Shown here: positions 52,825 through 62,128 of the stretch, in pieces
Numbering within the stretch: position 1 is the first letter of the stretch
Layout: each line of letters opens with the position of its first letter
NCBI RefSeq assembly: GCF_030012565.1
Contig: NZ_CP124621.1
Coordinates: forward strand, 248,001-312,000
DNA length: 64,000 nt
Direction: 5' to 3'
DNA from: Mesomycoplasma ovipneumoniae
GTDB taxonomy: Bacteria > Bacillota_I > Bacilli_A > Mycoplasmatales > Metamycoplasmataceae
The notes under the pieces: generated by a model
Told to the model about the DNA's origin: nothing
Database searches by the model: none
Seen by the model: only the letters and a program-made list of their open reading frames with translations
Made by a program: the position numbers and the translations under genes

Positions 52825-54033
52825 TTATTTTATAATTTCAGTTACTGTTCCGGCTCCAACAGTTCTTCCACCTTCGCGAATTGAGAATTTTGTTCCTTGC
52901 TCAACGGCGATAGGGGCAATAAGTTCAACAGTAAGGTCAACATTATCCCCAGGAATTACCATTTCACGGCCAGCTTCAAATTCAATTCCACCGGTAACAT
53001 CAGTTGTACGGAAATAAAATTGAGGTTTGTAATTTTTGAAAAATGGAGTATGTCTTCCACCTTCTTCTTTTTTGAGCGCATAAATTGCTGCTTTAAATTT
53101 AGTGTGGGGAATAATTGTTTTTGGTTTGGCAATAACCTGACCACGTTCAATATCTTTACGGTCAACACCACGAAGAAGAACTCCGGCATTATCTCCAGCC
53201 ATTGCAGATTGAAGGTTTTTGTTAAACATTTCAATTCCGGTTACAACTGTTTTTTTAGGTTCTGGACGGTAACCGACAATTTCAACCTCTTCATTTAGTT
53301 TAACTTGCCCTCTTTCAACTTTACCAGTAGCAACAGTTCCACGACCTGTAATGGTAAAGACGTCTTCAACTGCCATTAAGAATGGTTTGTCCATTTCACG
53401 AACTGGCGAGTCAATGTATGAGTCAACTGCATCCATTAGTTCAAGAACTTTAGCTTCTCATTCAGGTTTTCCTTCAAGAGCACCACGAGCTGAACCACGG
53501 ATTATTGGAGTGTTGTCTCCGTCAAAATCATATGAAGAAAGAAGTTCACGAATTTCAACCTCAACAAGGTCAACCATTTCTTCTTCACCTTCAAGTAAGT
53601 CGATTTTGTTTAGGAAAACAACCATTTTTGGCACACCAACTTGTTTTGAAAGAAGAATGTGCTCACGAGTTTGGGGCATTGGACCATCTGTTGCGGCAAC
53701 AACAAGAATGGCACCATCCATTTGCGCTGCTCCTGTGATCATATTTTTAATATAATCGGCGTGACCAGGGCAATCAACATGGGCATAGTGACGCTTATCT
53801 GTGCTATATTCGATGTGGGCTGTATTGATTGTAATTCCACGCGCTTTTTCTTCAGGGGCTGCGTCAATAGAAGCATAATCTTTTGCTTCAGCTAGACCTT
53901 TTTTTGATAATACAGTTGAAATTGCCGCTGTTAGAGTGGTTTTTCCGTGGTCAACATGACCAATTGTCCCAATATTGATATGCTCTTTTGAACGGTCAAA
54001 ATCTTTTTTTGCACCAGTTTTAACAACTGCCAT
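52825..54033 (-). CDS. tuf: Elongation factor Tu
   Basis: It delivers aminoacyl-tRNA to the ribosome as a GTP complex. The 402-residue frame uses one UGA-Trp near 53455. G1 is [11 protein letters not shown] (residues 25-35), G3 [12 protein letters not shown] and G4 [11 protein letters not shown]. Domains 2 and 3 include [14 protein letters not shown] and [10 protein letters not shown]. It is monocistronic, with a strong terminator, and its upstream region has two tandem copies of a promoter-bearing segment. Confidence 0.98.
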
Positions 54034-54223
54034 ATTTTTCCTTTCTTTTACTTGCTTTAAAACAAACTAAAAACCACCACTGAATAGCCTTGCAACTATT
54101 TCCTATCCTATTTAGTTAGTTTTAAGTGCTAGAAATTTTCAAAAATTCTCAATTTAATTTTCAAGGTTAATTATACCAAAAAAATCGAAAATTATTTTGA
54201 GAATTTTTTATGTTTTTCATTTT

Positions 54224-54315
54224 ATACCTTTTTTAACAAATAATAACCTGAAAGACAAAGCATAATTATATCACAAAAGTCCAACTATTTGAAATAAAGT
54301 CTAAATTTGTTGAAA
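54224..54315 (-). repeat. 92-bp tandem repeat, copy A, with tuf promoter P1
   Basis: This unit resembles 54316-54408 across most of its length (shared ACAAATAATAACC and ATAATTATATCACAAAAG). On the minus strand it has TGTGATATAAT with -10 at 54265-54270, about 230 nt before the tuf ATG. It contains a degraded copy of the last codons of lon. Confidence 0.7.
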
Positions 54316-54408
54316 GTATCCTTTTTGACAAATAATAACCCGAAGGACAAGGAATAATTATATCACAAAAGCAAAATTATTTGAAAATAAAGTCATAAAT
54401 TTGCTGGT
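54316..54408 (-). repeat. 92-bp tandem repeat, copy B, overlapping the 3' end of lon
   Basis: It covers the last ten codons of lon and 60 bp beyond, with a minus-strand TATAAT at 54357-54362. This copy keeps the coding sequence intact. Confidence 0.7.
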
Positions 54409-57004
54409 AAGTCTCAACCGGAATAAATTTGATTGAGTTTTTAACCTCATCAGGTAGATCAACAAGATTTTTCTCGTTTGACTGCGGGATAAAAATTGTT
54501 TTAATTCCGCTTTTATAGGCCCCAAGTGATTTTTCCTTTAGGCCGCCAATTCCAAGCACTTTTCCCCGCAGTGTGATTTCGCCTGTCATTGCAATATCAT
54601 GTGAAACTGGTTTTTGGCTGAGGGCTGAAATTATTGCGGTTGTAAAAGTTATTCCGGCTGACGGCCCATCTTTTGGAACAGCACCTTCTGGAACGTGAAT
54701 GTGAATTAGTGTATTTTCAAAATCAAAGTCAATTCCAAAATCTTTAGCTTTAGACTGAACATATGACAGGGCAATTCTTGCTGATTCTTGCATTACATCT
54801 TTGAGCGAACCAGTTAGTTTAATATCACCTCGCCCCGGAATTGTGCTAACTTCAATTTGCAAAGTTGAACCACCAAGTGGAGAGTATCCTAGTCCATTTA
54901 CAGTTCCAATTTGCGGACTAGCATCAACAGGATCGGGGTCAAATTTTTCAATTCCTAAAAGTTCACGGGCAAATTTGACATCAATTTTAAAGTTCTCGGC
55001 CAGCGTGTTTTCAAGCAGTCTGACAATAATTTTTCTTGCAATTTTGTCAAAAACCCGTTTGAGTCCCCGAACACCTGCCTCGCGAGTATAGTAGCGAATG
55101 AGGTAGTCGATTGTCTCATCATCAATTGGGAAATATTTTGGGTCTAAAGAATTTTCTTTGAGAACTGCAGGAATTAAATGTGATTTTGCAATTTGCAGTT
55201 TTTCTAAAAAAGTGTAAGATGAGAGCTCAATTATTTCAACCCGGTCAAGTAAAGGCTCAGGAATGTCATGAATTTCATTAGCGGTGGCAACAAAGAGAAT
55301 TTGGGACAGGTCATATTCAAGTTCTAAATAGTGATCTTGGAAAAAACGGTTTTGTTCAGGATCTAAAACCTCAAGCATTGCAGCGGCTGGATCACCTTTA
55401 AAATCTGAACCCATTTTGTCAATTTCATCAAGTAAAATTAAGGGGTTTGAAACGCCAGCTTTTTTTAGAGCTTGAATAATTTTTCCAGGGAGAGCTCCGA
55501 CATATGTCCGACGGTGACCTCTTATTTCAGCCTCGTCCCGGACACCTCCAAGAGAAATTTTCACAAATTCTTTGCCAATTGATTCAGCAATTGCCATTGC
55601 AATTGAAGTTTTTCCAGTTCCTGGAGGCCCGACAAGTGTTAAAATTGGAATTGAGTTAGTTCTTCCTTTTTGCACTTTAGAGCTGACAAATAAATTTGAA
55701 TCGCAGTAGTCACCATCAATTTTCTCAAGGGTTGGCTCTTGATTTGACTGTGAACGCCGGTGAATTAGGGCAGCAAGATATTCAATTATTCGTTTTTTAA
55801 TTTCATCAAGTCCATAATGTGCTTCTTCAAGTTTTTGGCGAACATTTTGAATATCTAAAATGTCTTTTCTTACACGTCTTCAAGGTAGGGCAACTAGTAA
55901 ATCAAGGTAATTTTTGGTGATATTAGATTCAGGTGAAGTCGCCATCATTGATTTCAGACGGTTAGCTTCACGTTTTATTGTTTTTGCAACTTCTTTTGGG
56001 AAAATTAATTTTCCAATTTCTGAGTGTAAAAGCTCTTCAATTTCATCTTCATAGCGGGAATCTTCGCCTAATTTTTTACGGATTGCCTTAATTTTTTCTT
56101 TGAGGATAAATTCTGTTTGTTGTTTGTCAAGGTTAGATTTTAGAATAACATTAATTTCATCTTCAAGACGAATTTGTTCATTAAAGGTATGAACGTGTTC
56201 GTATAGTTTTTTAATTTTTGAGGCATAAGAATTTAGTGAAAATAAATGGTATTTTTGTTGATAGCTAAGACTAACTGATGAAGATAATGTGTTTGTTACA
56301 CCTTTGATGAATTCATTTTTTTCAACTTCGGTGTTACTATTTTGAAATTTGTCAACAACCAAAAGAAGTTCGCCTGGCATCTTAAAGTTTTTTGTTTTTC
56401 GCCCAAATTCAAGTAAATCATTAATTAAAGTTACGTGAATTTCACGATTTTTTATAATTTCGCGAGTTGATTTAATAGTTATTTGGTCAGCTTTTGTACT
56501 ATTTGGGTCAGTTATTAAATCTACAACTTGAACTTTTTCAAGAACAGTAAAATCTAAAATTACGGTTTGCCAATCGCTTTTATCAGGTCTAGTTTTTGCT
56601 CGATAACTTTGAACTCTAATTAGAGAAGCATATTTAGAAAGTTCATCAATGTCAACAATTTTTGGCGAAAAGTCATTTTCGATTTTGGGATCTACAGTTA
56701 GCTTTTCGTTTTCTGAAGTTTTAGACTTAGCAGCACCAGCAGCCCCTGACTTGTTTTGTTCAGCGGCTTTTTTGTCGAGTTGTTCATCGATAATTTCTTC
56801 TTCAAATAAATCTACTTCTTCATTTTCTTTACGGTAAACAATTAACAACTCTTTGTTTGTTAAAGTTGTCCGTGAAGTTGAATGGTAAATTTCCCTGAGA
56901 ATCTTAATTGATTCAGGGTCACTAAAACTAATAGTTTGCTGAGCGGTGTTTGGGAAATAAATATCCTCTGATGCAACTAAAAATCGGTATGAATGAACTG
57001 GCAT
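54377..57004 (-). CDS. lon: ATP-dependent protease Lon
   Basis: Lon unfolds and degrades damaged or regulatory proteins in the cytoplasm. The 875-residue frame, with UGA-Trp codons, has the N-terminal substrate domain, including an unusual charged Ala/Gly/Ser/Lys insert at about residues 75-110. The AAA+ module follows, with Walker [12 protein letters not shown] (~459) and LLDEIDKMG. The protease domain has the catalytic Ser in [10 protein letters not shown] (~776) and Lys in [12 protein letters not shown] (~819). GAGGAG lies before the ATG. The promoter has the same GTGATATAAT box as tuf. Confidence 0.96.
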
Positions 57005-57057
57005 AGTAAAAACTCCTCAAATGTCCTTTGATTGTTTATTTCAATTTTTTCTAAATA

Positions 57058-57063
57058 ATTATA
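57058..57063 (-). promoter_or_regulatory. lon promoter -10 (extended)
   Basis: On the minus strand TTTTTGTGATATAATTATT lies about 55 nt before ATG. Nothing resembling a CIRCE operator is seen. Confidence 0.6.
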
Positions 57064-57155
57064 TCACAAAAACTAAAAAAATTTTAACAAGTCAAAAAAA
57101 TTAGCAAAATTACAAATAAATTTTTTATTATAACGAAGTTCTGCTTATAAATTGC

Positions 57156-57854
57156 TTAGTTTAGCCTCTTATTTTTGTGAAAATGTTCAATAATCATGTA
57201 AATGGGAGAAGCTAAAACTGATTGGAAAGCAAAATTTGCAAGATTAAAAGGAATAAAAACACTAAAAATAAAAGACCAATACGAAAAATTTTCGGTTTTT
57301 AAAAGCTCTTTTTGAATATTATCCCACCCCTTATAAACTAAGTCAAGAGATACTGAACTTATTGCTTTAAAAAGTTTTAAATAAACTGGAAGAATCAAAA
57401 CTCCGTTTAAAAAAGTCATCATCAAACTGGTTGTAAGTGTTGAGACAATTAGTGATAAAATAATGAACCTTTTTATTTTAGCGAAATTTTTAAAAATTTT
57501 GATAAAAAGATAACGAAAACCAAAAAATGAAAAAATGTATATAACTGAAGCTAAAAATAGTACAAAATGGCCAAAATAGATAATGTCAATTCCGCCAAAA
57601 TGGTTAAAAATAAGTCAAGGACCGATTGCAAACCTAACCAAAAGGCATAAAAAACCCAACCAAACACTACCCAGCAAGAATATTGGCACTAAAAAAAGGG
57701 TGGATAAGTCAAATTTTAGTCCAAGAGTTTGAAAAAACGGTCATGAAAAATAATTGTGTGAAAAAATAAAAAAAAGCAGCGAAAGACTAAATAAAATTCC
57801 AGTAATTGCTATTTTGAAATTATAGTTAGAATTTCACGAAATTGAAGTTTTCAA
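57156..57854 (-). CDS. Membrane protein, possible ECF transporter S component
   Basis: The 232-residue protein has about six helices. Its start YNFKIAITGILFSLSLLFF resembles the first helix of ECF substrate-binding subunits (MPN527-like). The best start is the TTG at 57854, three bases after the upp stop; no ATG occurs until mid-protein. Several UGA-Trp codons are used. Tight linkage to upp may hint at a nucleobase or vitamin substrate, but this is only inference. Confidence 0.6.
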
Positions 57855-57856
57855 CT

Positions 57857-58471
57857 TTAGTCCCCAAAGAAACGATCACCGGCATCACCAATTCCAGGAA
57901 TAATGTAACCTTTTTCATTAAGTTTTTCATCTTTCTGACCAAAAAAGATACTTACTTGCGGGTATTTTTTGGCAATTTTATCAAGACCTTCTTGAACAGT
58001 TAAAATTGTGGCAATAATTATCTTGTCAAACCCTTTTTCAATAAGGTAATCAATCGTGCTAATTATCGAGTTCCCTGTTGCTAAAATAGGGTCTAAAATA
58101 ATTGCAACTGAATTTGGACTAGCTTTTGGCAAATTTAGATAGTAAGTTGTATTGGAAAGATCTAAATTCCGTTTCATTCCCACAGGTGCAACTTTCGCAT
58201 CAGGAACTAGATTCAAAAAAGGATCTAACATTGCAAATCCAGCGCGTAAAATTGGCACAAAAACAACAGAGTCGCTAATTTTTGTTCCTGAAAAAGGTTC
58301 TTGTAAAACAGATGTGCCGCTAAAATCTTTTGAATTAAGTTTGGCTAAAACAGGGAAGGCAAGTAAATAGGAAATTTTCTCAATTGCAGCCCGGAAATCA
58401 ACTAAAGAAACATTTTGCCTTATTTTAGCAATTTCGCTAGCAATTATAGGATGACTAACATTCACTTGCAT
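57857..58471 (-). CDS. upp: Uracil phosphoribosyltransferase
   Basis: It converts uracil and PRPP into UMP, the main pyrimidine salvage step in mycoplasmas. The 204 residues fit the family. The PRPP motif appears as AIILDPILATGNSIIS (~123), the 5-phosphate side has VPILRAGFAML (~72) and the uracil-binding C-terminal loop is GYIIPGIGDAGDRFFGD. A membrane-protein gene follows after 2 bp. AAAGGAAAAA lies before the ATG. Confidence 0.96.
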   Translation of the reverse strand: MQVNVSHPIIASEIAKIRQNVSLVDFRAAIEKISYLLAFPVLAKLNSKDFSGTSVLQEPFSGTKISDSVVFVPILRAGFAMLDPFLNLVPDAKVAPVGMKRNLDLSNTTYYLNLPKASPNSVAIILDPILATGNSIISTIDYLIEKGFDKIIIATILTVQEGLDKIAKKYPQVSIFFGQKDEKLNEKGYIIPGIGDAGDRFFGD

Positions 58472-58554
58472 AATTTTTCCTTTAAATTTAAAATTAAAAT
58501 TAACTTTGAAATTTGAATTTTTTAAATTATAACATAATTTAAAAAATTCAAAGA

Positions 58555-59220
58555 CTAATATTCAGATTTTTTATCGTCCAAATTTTCAACAATACTTACA
58601 GACTTAGAAGTCCCAAAACGAGTAGTGCCTAATTTATAATATGTTTTAATATCTTCAATTGACGAAATTCCGCCTGCTGCTTTTATTTGTAAGTTTTTAC
58701 TTTTATTAGCGCTCATTATTTCAATGTCTTGAACAGTTGCGCCGCGATAAGAAAATCCTGTTGAGGTTTTAATAAAATCTGCATTTGATTTGCTTACAAT
58801 TTTAGTAGCCTCGGCAATTTCATTTGCTGATAAAAGTGCGGTTTCGACTATAACTTTCAGAATTTTTGTTCCAATTTCTTTTTTTATTAGGTTAATTTCA
58901 TTGATAACAAAGTCAAATTCTTTTTCCTTAAATTTGCCAATATTCATTACCATATCAATTTCATCAGCCCCGTGCATTATTGCAAGACTGGCTTCTTTTT
59001 GCTTTACAGCGCTAACTTGATTTCCAAGCGGGAAGCCAATTACAGTGACAATTTTAATATCGGTGTCTTTTAGTTCTTTTTTTGCTAACTTAACTCAGAC
59101 AGGTGCGATGCAAATAGCTCCAAAATTGTATTTTTTTGCTTCAGCGATCAGGTTTTTGATATCTTGAGAAGTTGTCTGGGCTTTTAAAATTGTGTGATCA
59201 ATTAATTTATTGAAATTCAT
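58555..59220 (-). CDS. deoC: Deoxyribose-phosphate aldolase
   Basis: It splits deoxyribose-5-phosphate into acetaldehyde and glyceraldehyde-3-phosphate, linking nucleoside breakdown to glycolysis. The 221-residue TIM barrel starts [17 protein letters not shown]. The Schiff-base lysine is in FIKTSTGFS (~151), and [12 protein letters not shown] and KAAGGISS (~183) are family motifs. It is the last gene of deoD-deoA-deoC. AAAGGAGATTT immediately precedes the ATG, just after a 41-nt hairpin. Confidence 0.96.
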
Positions 59221-59239
59221 AAATCTCCTTTTAAAATAA

Positions 59240-59280
59240 AAAATATGTTTTTAAATTAGGCTAATTTAAAAACATATTTT
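59240..59280 (-). promoter_or_regulatory. 41-nt perfect hairpin between deoA and deoC
   Basis: AAAATATGTTTTTAAATTAG and CTAATTTAAAAACATATTTT are exact complements around one G. It includes the deoA stop and ends 20 nt before deoC. It could terminate part of the transcription or protect the deoDA mRNA. Confidence 0.6.
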
Positions 59281-60544
59281 CAACTTCTGGCTCAGGCTTA
59301 ATTGAAAAAGTTTTTGCAATTAAATCCTGAATTTTGCTCAAGTCAATCGGATTAGAAGAATAAAGGCTAAAAATTAACTGATCGTCTTGAACATATGTTC
59401 CAGATTCAACTTCTAGACAAATTCCGGCTTCATAGTCGATTTTTTGGTTTAATTTAGTACGACCTCCGCCTAAAAATGCAACAATTTTTCCAAAATTTAT
59501 TGCATTTTCCCATTTTATATATCCGCTTTGAGGTGCAAAAATTTGTTCCTTATATGCTGGAATTCAAAAGTTTGAAGACTGAATTGTTGCCGGATTTCCG
59601 CCTTGGGCTACTACCATTTTTAAGAAAATTTCATTTGGAAGTTCAGACTCAATAATTTTAGTAACTTTTTCACGGGCTTTTTCAATTTTTAGCTTTTCAA
59701 TTTCAGAAAGTGTTTGGGCCACTAATTCTTTTGCAAAATCAGCAAGCTGTGACTGTTGACCTTGAAGAATCGCTAGTGATTCAATAATTTCATTTTTATT
59801 CCCAATCATTCGTCCAAGCGGGGCATCCATGTTGGTAATTTTAACAATAGTTTTTTTCCCAAATCTTTTCCCGAGCATTTTAATTTTACTTGCTAATTTT
59901 TTTGCTTGCCCAAGATCAGTCATAAAAGCGCCACTTCCACATTTTACATCAATTAAAATAACATCTGTGTCAGTAGCAATTTTTTTTGACATTATCGAAC
60001 TTGCAATTAACGGAATTGATGAAACTGTTCCACTAACATCACGAAGCGCGTAAATTTTTTTATCAGCAGGAACAATTGCATTTGACTGTGCGGTAATTGC
60101 TATTCCAATTTTTTGAACTTGGTCTAAAAAACTAGCTTCGGTTAGTTGAGTTTGAAATCCGGGAATTGACTCAAGTTTGTCGATTGTACCACCAGTAAAT
60201 CCAAGACCTCTTCCAGACATTTTGGCCACTTTGTAGCCAAGGGCGGCAAAAATTGGCCCTATTATTAGTGATATTTTATCACCAACACCGCCTGTTGAGT
60301 GCTTGTCAATTTTAACTCCGTTAATTTTTCTGAGATTTATTGTTTTACCGGATGCAATAATTTCGCGAGTAAAGAAATAAAGTTCATCATCATCAAGGCC
60401 ATTAATTAAAATTGCCATTAAAAATGAAGAAAATTGGTAGTCGGCAATTAGACCAGACAGAAATCCATTGATCATGAAATGAATTTCTTCTTCGGTTAAA
60501 TGTTCTTTTTTGACTTTTTTTTCAATAATTTCAAATAAATTCAT
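59261..60544 (-). CDS. deoA: Pyrimidine-nucleoside/thymidine phosphorylase
   Basis: It cleaves pyrimidine nucleosides with phosphate into base and (deoxy)ribose-1-phosphate. The 427-residue frame has one UGA-Trp. Family motifs: DKHSTGGVGDKISLIIGP (~82), KMSGRGLGFTGGTIDKLES (~107), VSGTVSSIPLIASSIMSKK (~165) and DVKCGSGAFM (~199). It starts 3 nt after the deoD stop, so the two are cotranslated. Confidence 0.95.
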
Positions 60545-60547
60545 ATT

Positions 60548-61246
60548 TTAAAGTGCTCCAAGGGCAATTTCAATCATTTCTTCAAATTTTTCTTGTCTTG
60601 CTAAAGGATCAAGTGAAGTTTTGGTAATTAAACTATCAGAAATTGTAAGAATTGAAGCTGCCTTTTTTTGCAAGTGATTAGCTATTGTAAAAAGAGCAAA
60701 AGATTCCATTTCTACTGCTTGTGCTCTTGAAAGTTCGATTGTTTTTGATAAATCGCGGGTAGAGTAAAAAACATCAGTTGAGTGAATATTTGTATAAACC
60801 GGACTCAAACCTAATTTTTCAGCACTATGAAATAAATTAGCGACAAGTTCCAAATCAGGATAAGTTAAATGAGATTGACCCTGACCTAAAAGTGCTGGAA
60901 ATGAACAAGAATCTGATCAAGCTGATTTTGCAATAACAAGGTCAAAAATTTCAAGATCCTTATCATAAGAACCAGCTGATCCAATCCGAATTATTTTCTC
61001 AACATCATAAAACTTAAACAGTTCATAGGCATAAATACCAATAGAACCAGAACCCATCCCTGAGGCAGCGATAGTTACTTCTTTGTCTTTATATTTGCCG
61101 GTAAAAATTAGGTTATTACGGACTTTTGAAACAAGTTTGGCGTCGGTTAAGAAATTTTTAGCAATAAATTCTGCACGAAGTGGATCTCCGGGCATTAATA
61201 CAACTGGCACAATTTCATGTTTCTTAGCTTCAATATGTGGTGTCAT
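60548..61246 (-). CDS. deoD: Purine-nucleoside phosphorylase
   Basis: It releases purine bases from nucleosides for salvage, for example by apt. The 232-residue frame from ATG at 61246 (AGAGGAG upstream) begins MTPHIEAKKHEIVPVVLMPG. The phosphate loop MPGDPLRAE is near residue 18, GMGSGSIGIYAYEL at ~85 and VEMESFALF at ~175, as in the hexameric DeoD type. One UGA-Trp is used. It heads the deoD-deoA-deoC operon. Confidence 0.95.
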
Positions 61247-61266
61247 GATTCTCCTCTTAGGCATAT

Positions 61267-61402
61267 TATAATATAAAAAAGCATTTTGGCTATTAAATTT
61301 TTGCAAATGTTAAAAATGATTTCTAAACGGCATAACATTTTGCGCAAATTCGAAACTTAATCCAAAACAGACTAAAGCAAGAACCAAAAACTAATGAAAA
61401 AC
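61267..61402 (-). repeat. 136-bp tandem duplication, unit 1 (upstream of deoD)
   Basis: It is nearly identical to 61403-61537. It carries a broken second copy of the 3' end of the neighbouring membrane-protein gene and the deoD promoter region (TATTATAAT on the minus strand at its lower edge). Confidence 0.85.
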
Positions 61403-61537
61403 TATAATATAAAAAAGCATTTTGGACACTAAATTTTTGCAAATGTTAAAAAGATTTCTAAACGGCATAACATTTTGCGCAAATTCGAAACTTAATCCAA
61501 AACAGACTAAAGCAAGAACCAAAAACTAATGAAAAAC
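61403..61537 (-). repeat. 136-bp tandem duplication, unit 2 (3' end of membrane-protein gene)
   Basis: This unit contains the real last ~25 codons of the membrane-protein gene. It differs from unit 1 by a few substitutions and a one-base deletion. Confidence 0.85.
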
Positions 61538-61913
61538 TATAATAAATAATCCCGTACAACAATAAATTAACCAAATTGAAAATAATTAAAAATGAAAAAG
61601 CTAAAGAAACTGCAATTAAAAAGGGTTTACCTTTTTTCTGCGAAAAATTGCACAAATCTTTCTGGAATCTTTTGTCATTAAATAAACTATTTTTTCAATA
61701 AATTGGATTAATTTTTGGCAAAAACAGCAAAAAAAGCAACAAAAAAACAAAAAAACTAGCAAGACCACTAAGGCCTACAAAAATCGCAAAGGTGAAGTTT
61801 TGAAAGAACCAAAAGTAGAAAAAATTTTCTACAACAGAAAGGACAAAACCTAAAAGAGACAAAAAATAGCTAATTTTCGCCAATAAAAGCAAAACATTAG
61901 TATTTTTTAGCAT
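61458..61913 (-). CDS. Small membrane protein of unknown function
   Basis: From the ATG at 61913 (GAGAGGA ten bases upstream) the protein has 151 residues; an alternative ATG at 61946 would add 11. There are four hydrophobic helices (about residues 5-30, 38-62, 92-112 and 115-140) separated by a Lys/Phe-rich loop, and it ends FRICAKCYAV. One UGA-Trp occurs. The last ~25 codons are duplicated downstream without the rest. It lies between secA and deoD on the same strand. Confidence 0.6.
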
Positions 61914-61979
61914 CCTTTGACTTATCCTCTCTGCCAATTTTAGCATCTTTTAGTAAAAAACCAAGAAAAAAGTAAAAAC

Positions 61980-62042
61980 AAGCAAGTTTTCTTATTTCCT
62001 TTGGACTTTAAAGTTTTTCTTTAATTTTAGGGGGGTCCTTTA
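61980..62042. other. Intergenic segment between secA and the membrane-protein gene
   Basis: The segment holds a weak hairpin (CTTTAAAG type) and a G6 run at 62030-62035, unusual in this AT-rich sequence. No convincing terminator can be assigned. Confidence 0.3.
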
Positions 62043-62128
62043 GTCGCTTGAATTTTGCAAGTCAGAGGTCTGATCTAGCTTGGGTTTTTCTGTGTTTTCC
62101 AGATTTTCTGACTCTCTGACTATTGCTG
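62043..62128 (-). repeat. 86-bp tandem repeat unit B, orphaned second secA 3' tail
   Basis: About 68 bp match unit A (62129-62214). On the minus strand it still encodes ENLENTEK and SDLQNSSD, now beyond the secA stop and in another frame, ending with TAA. Confidence 0.75.
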
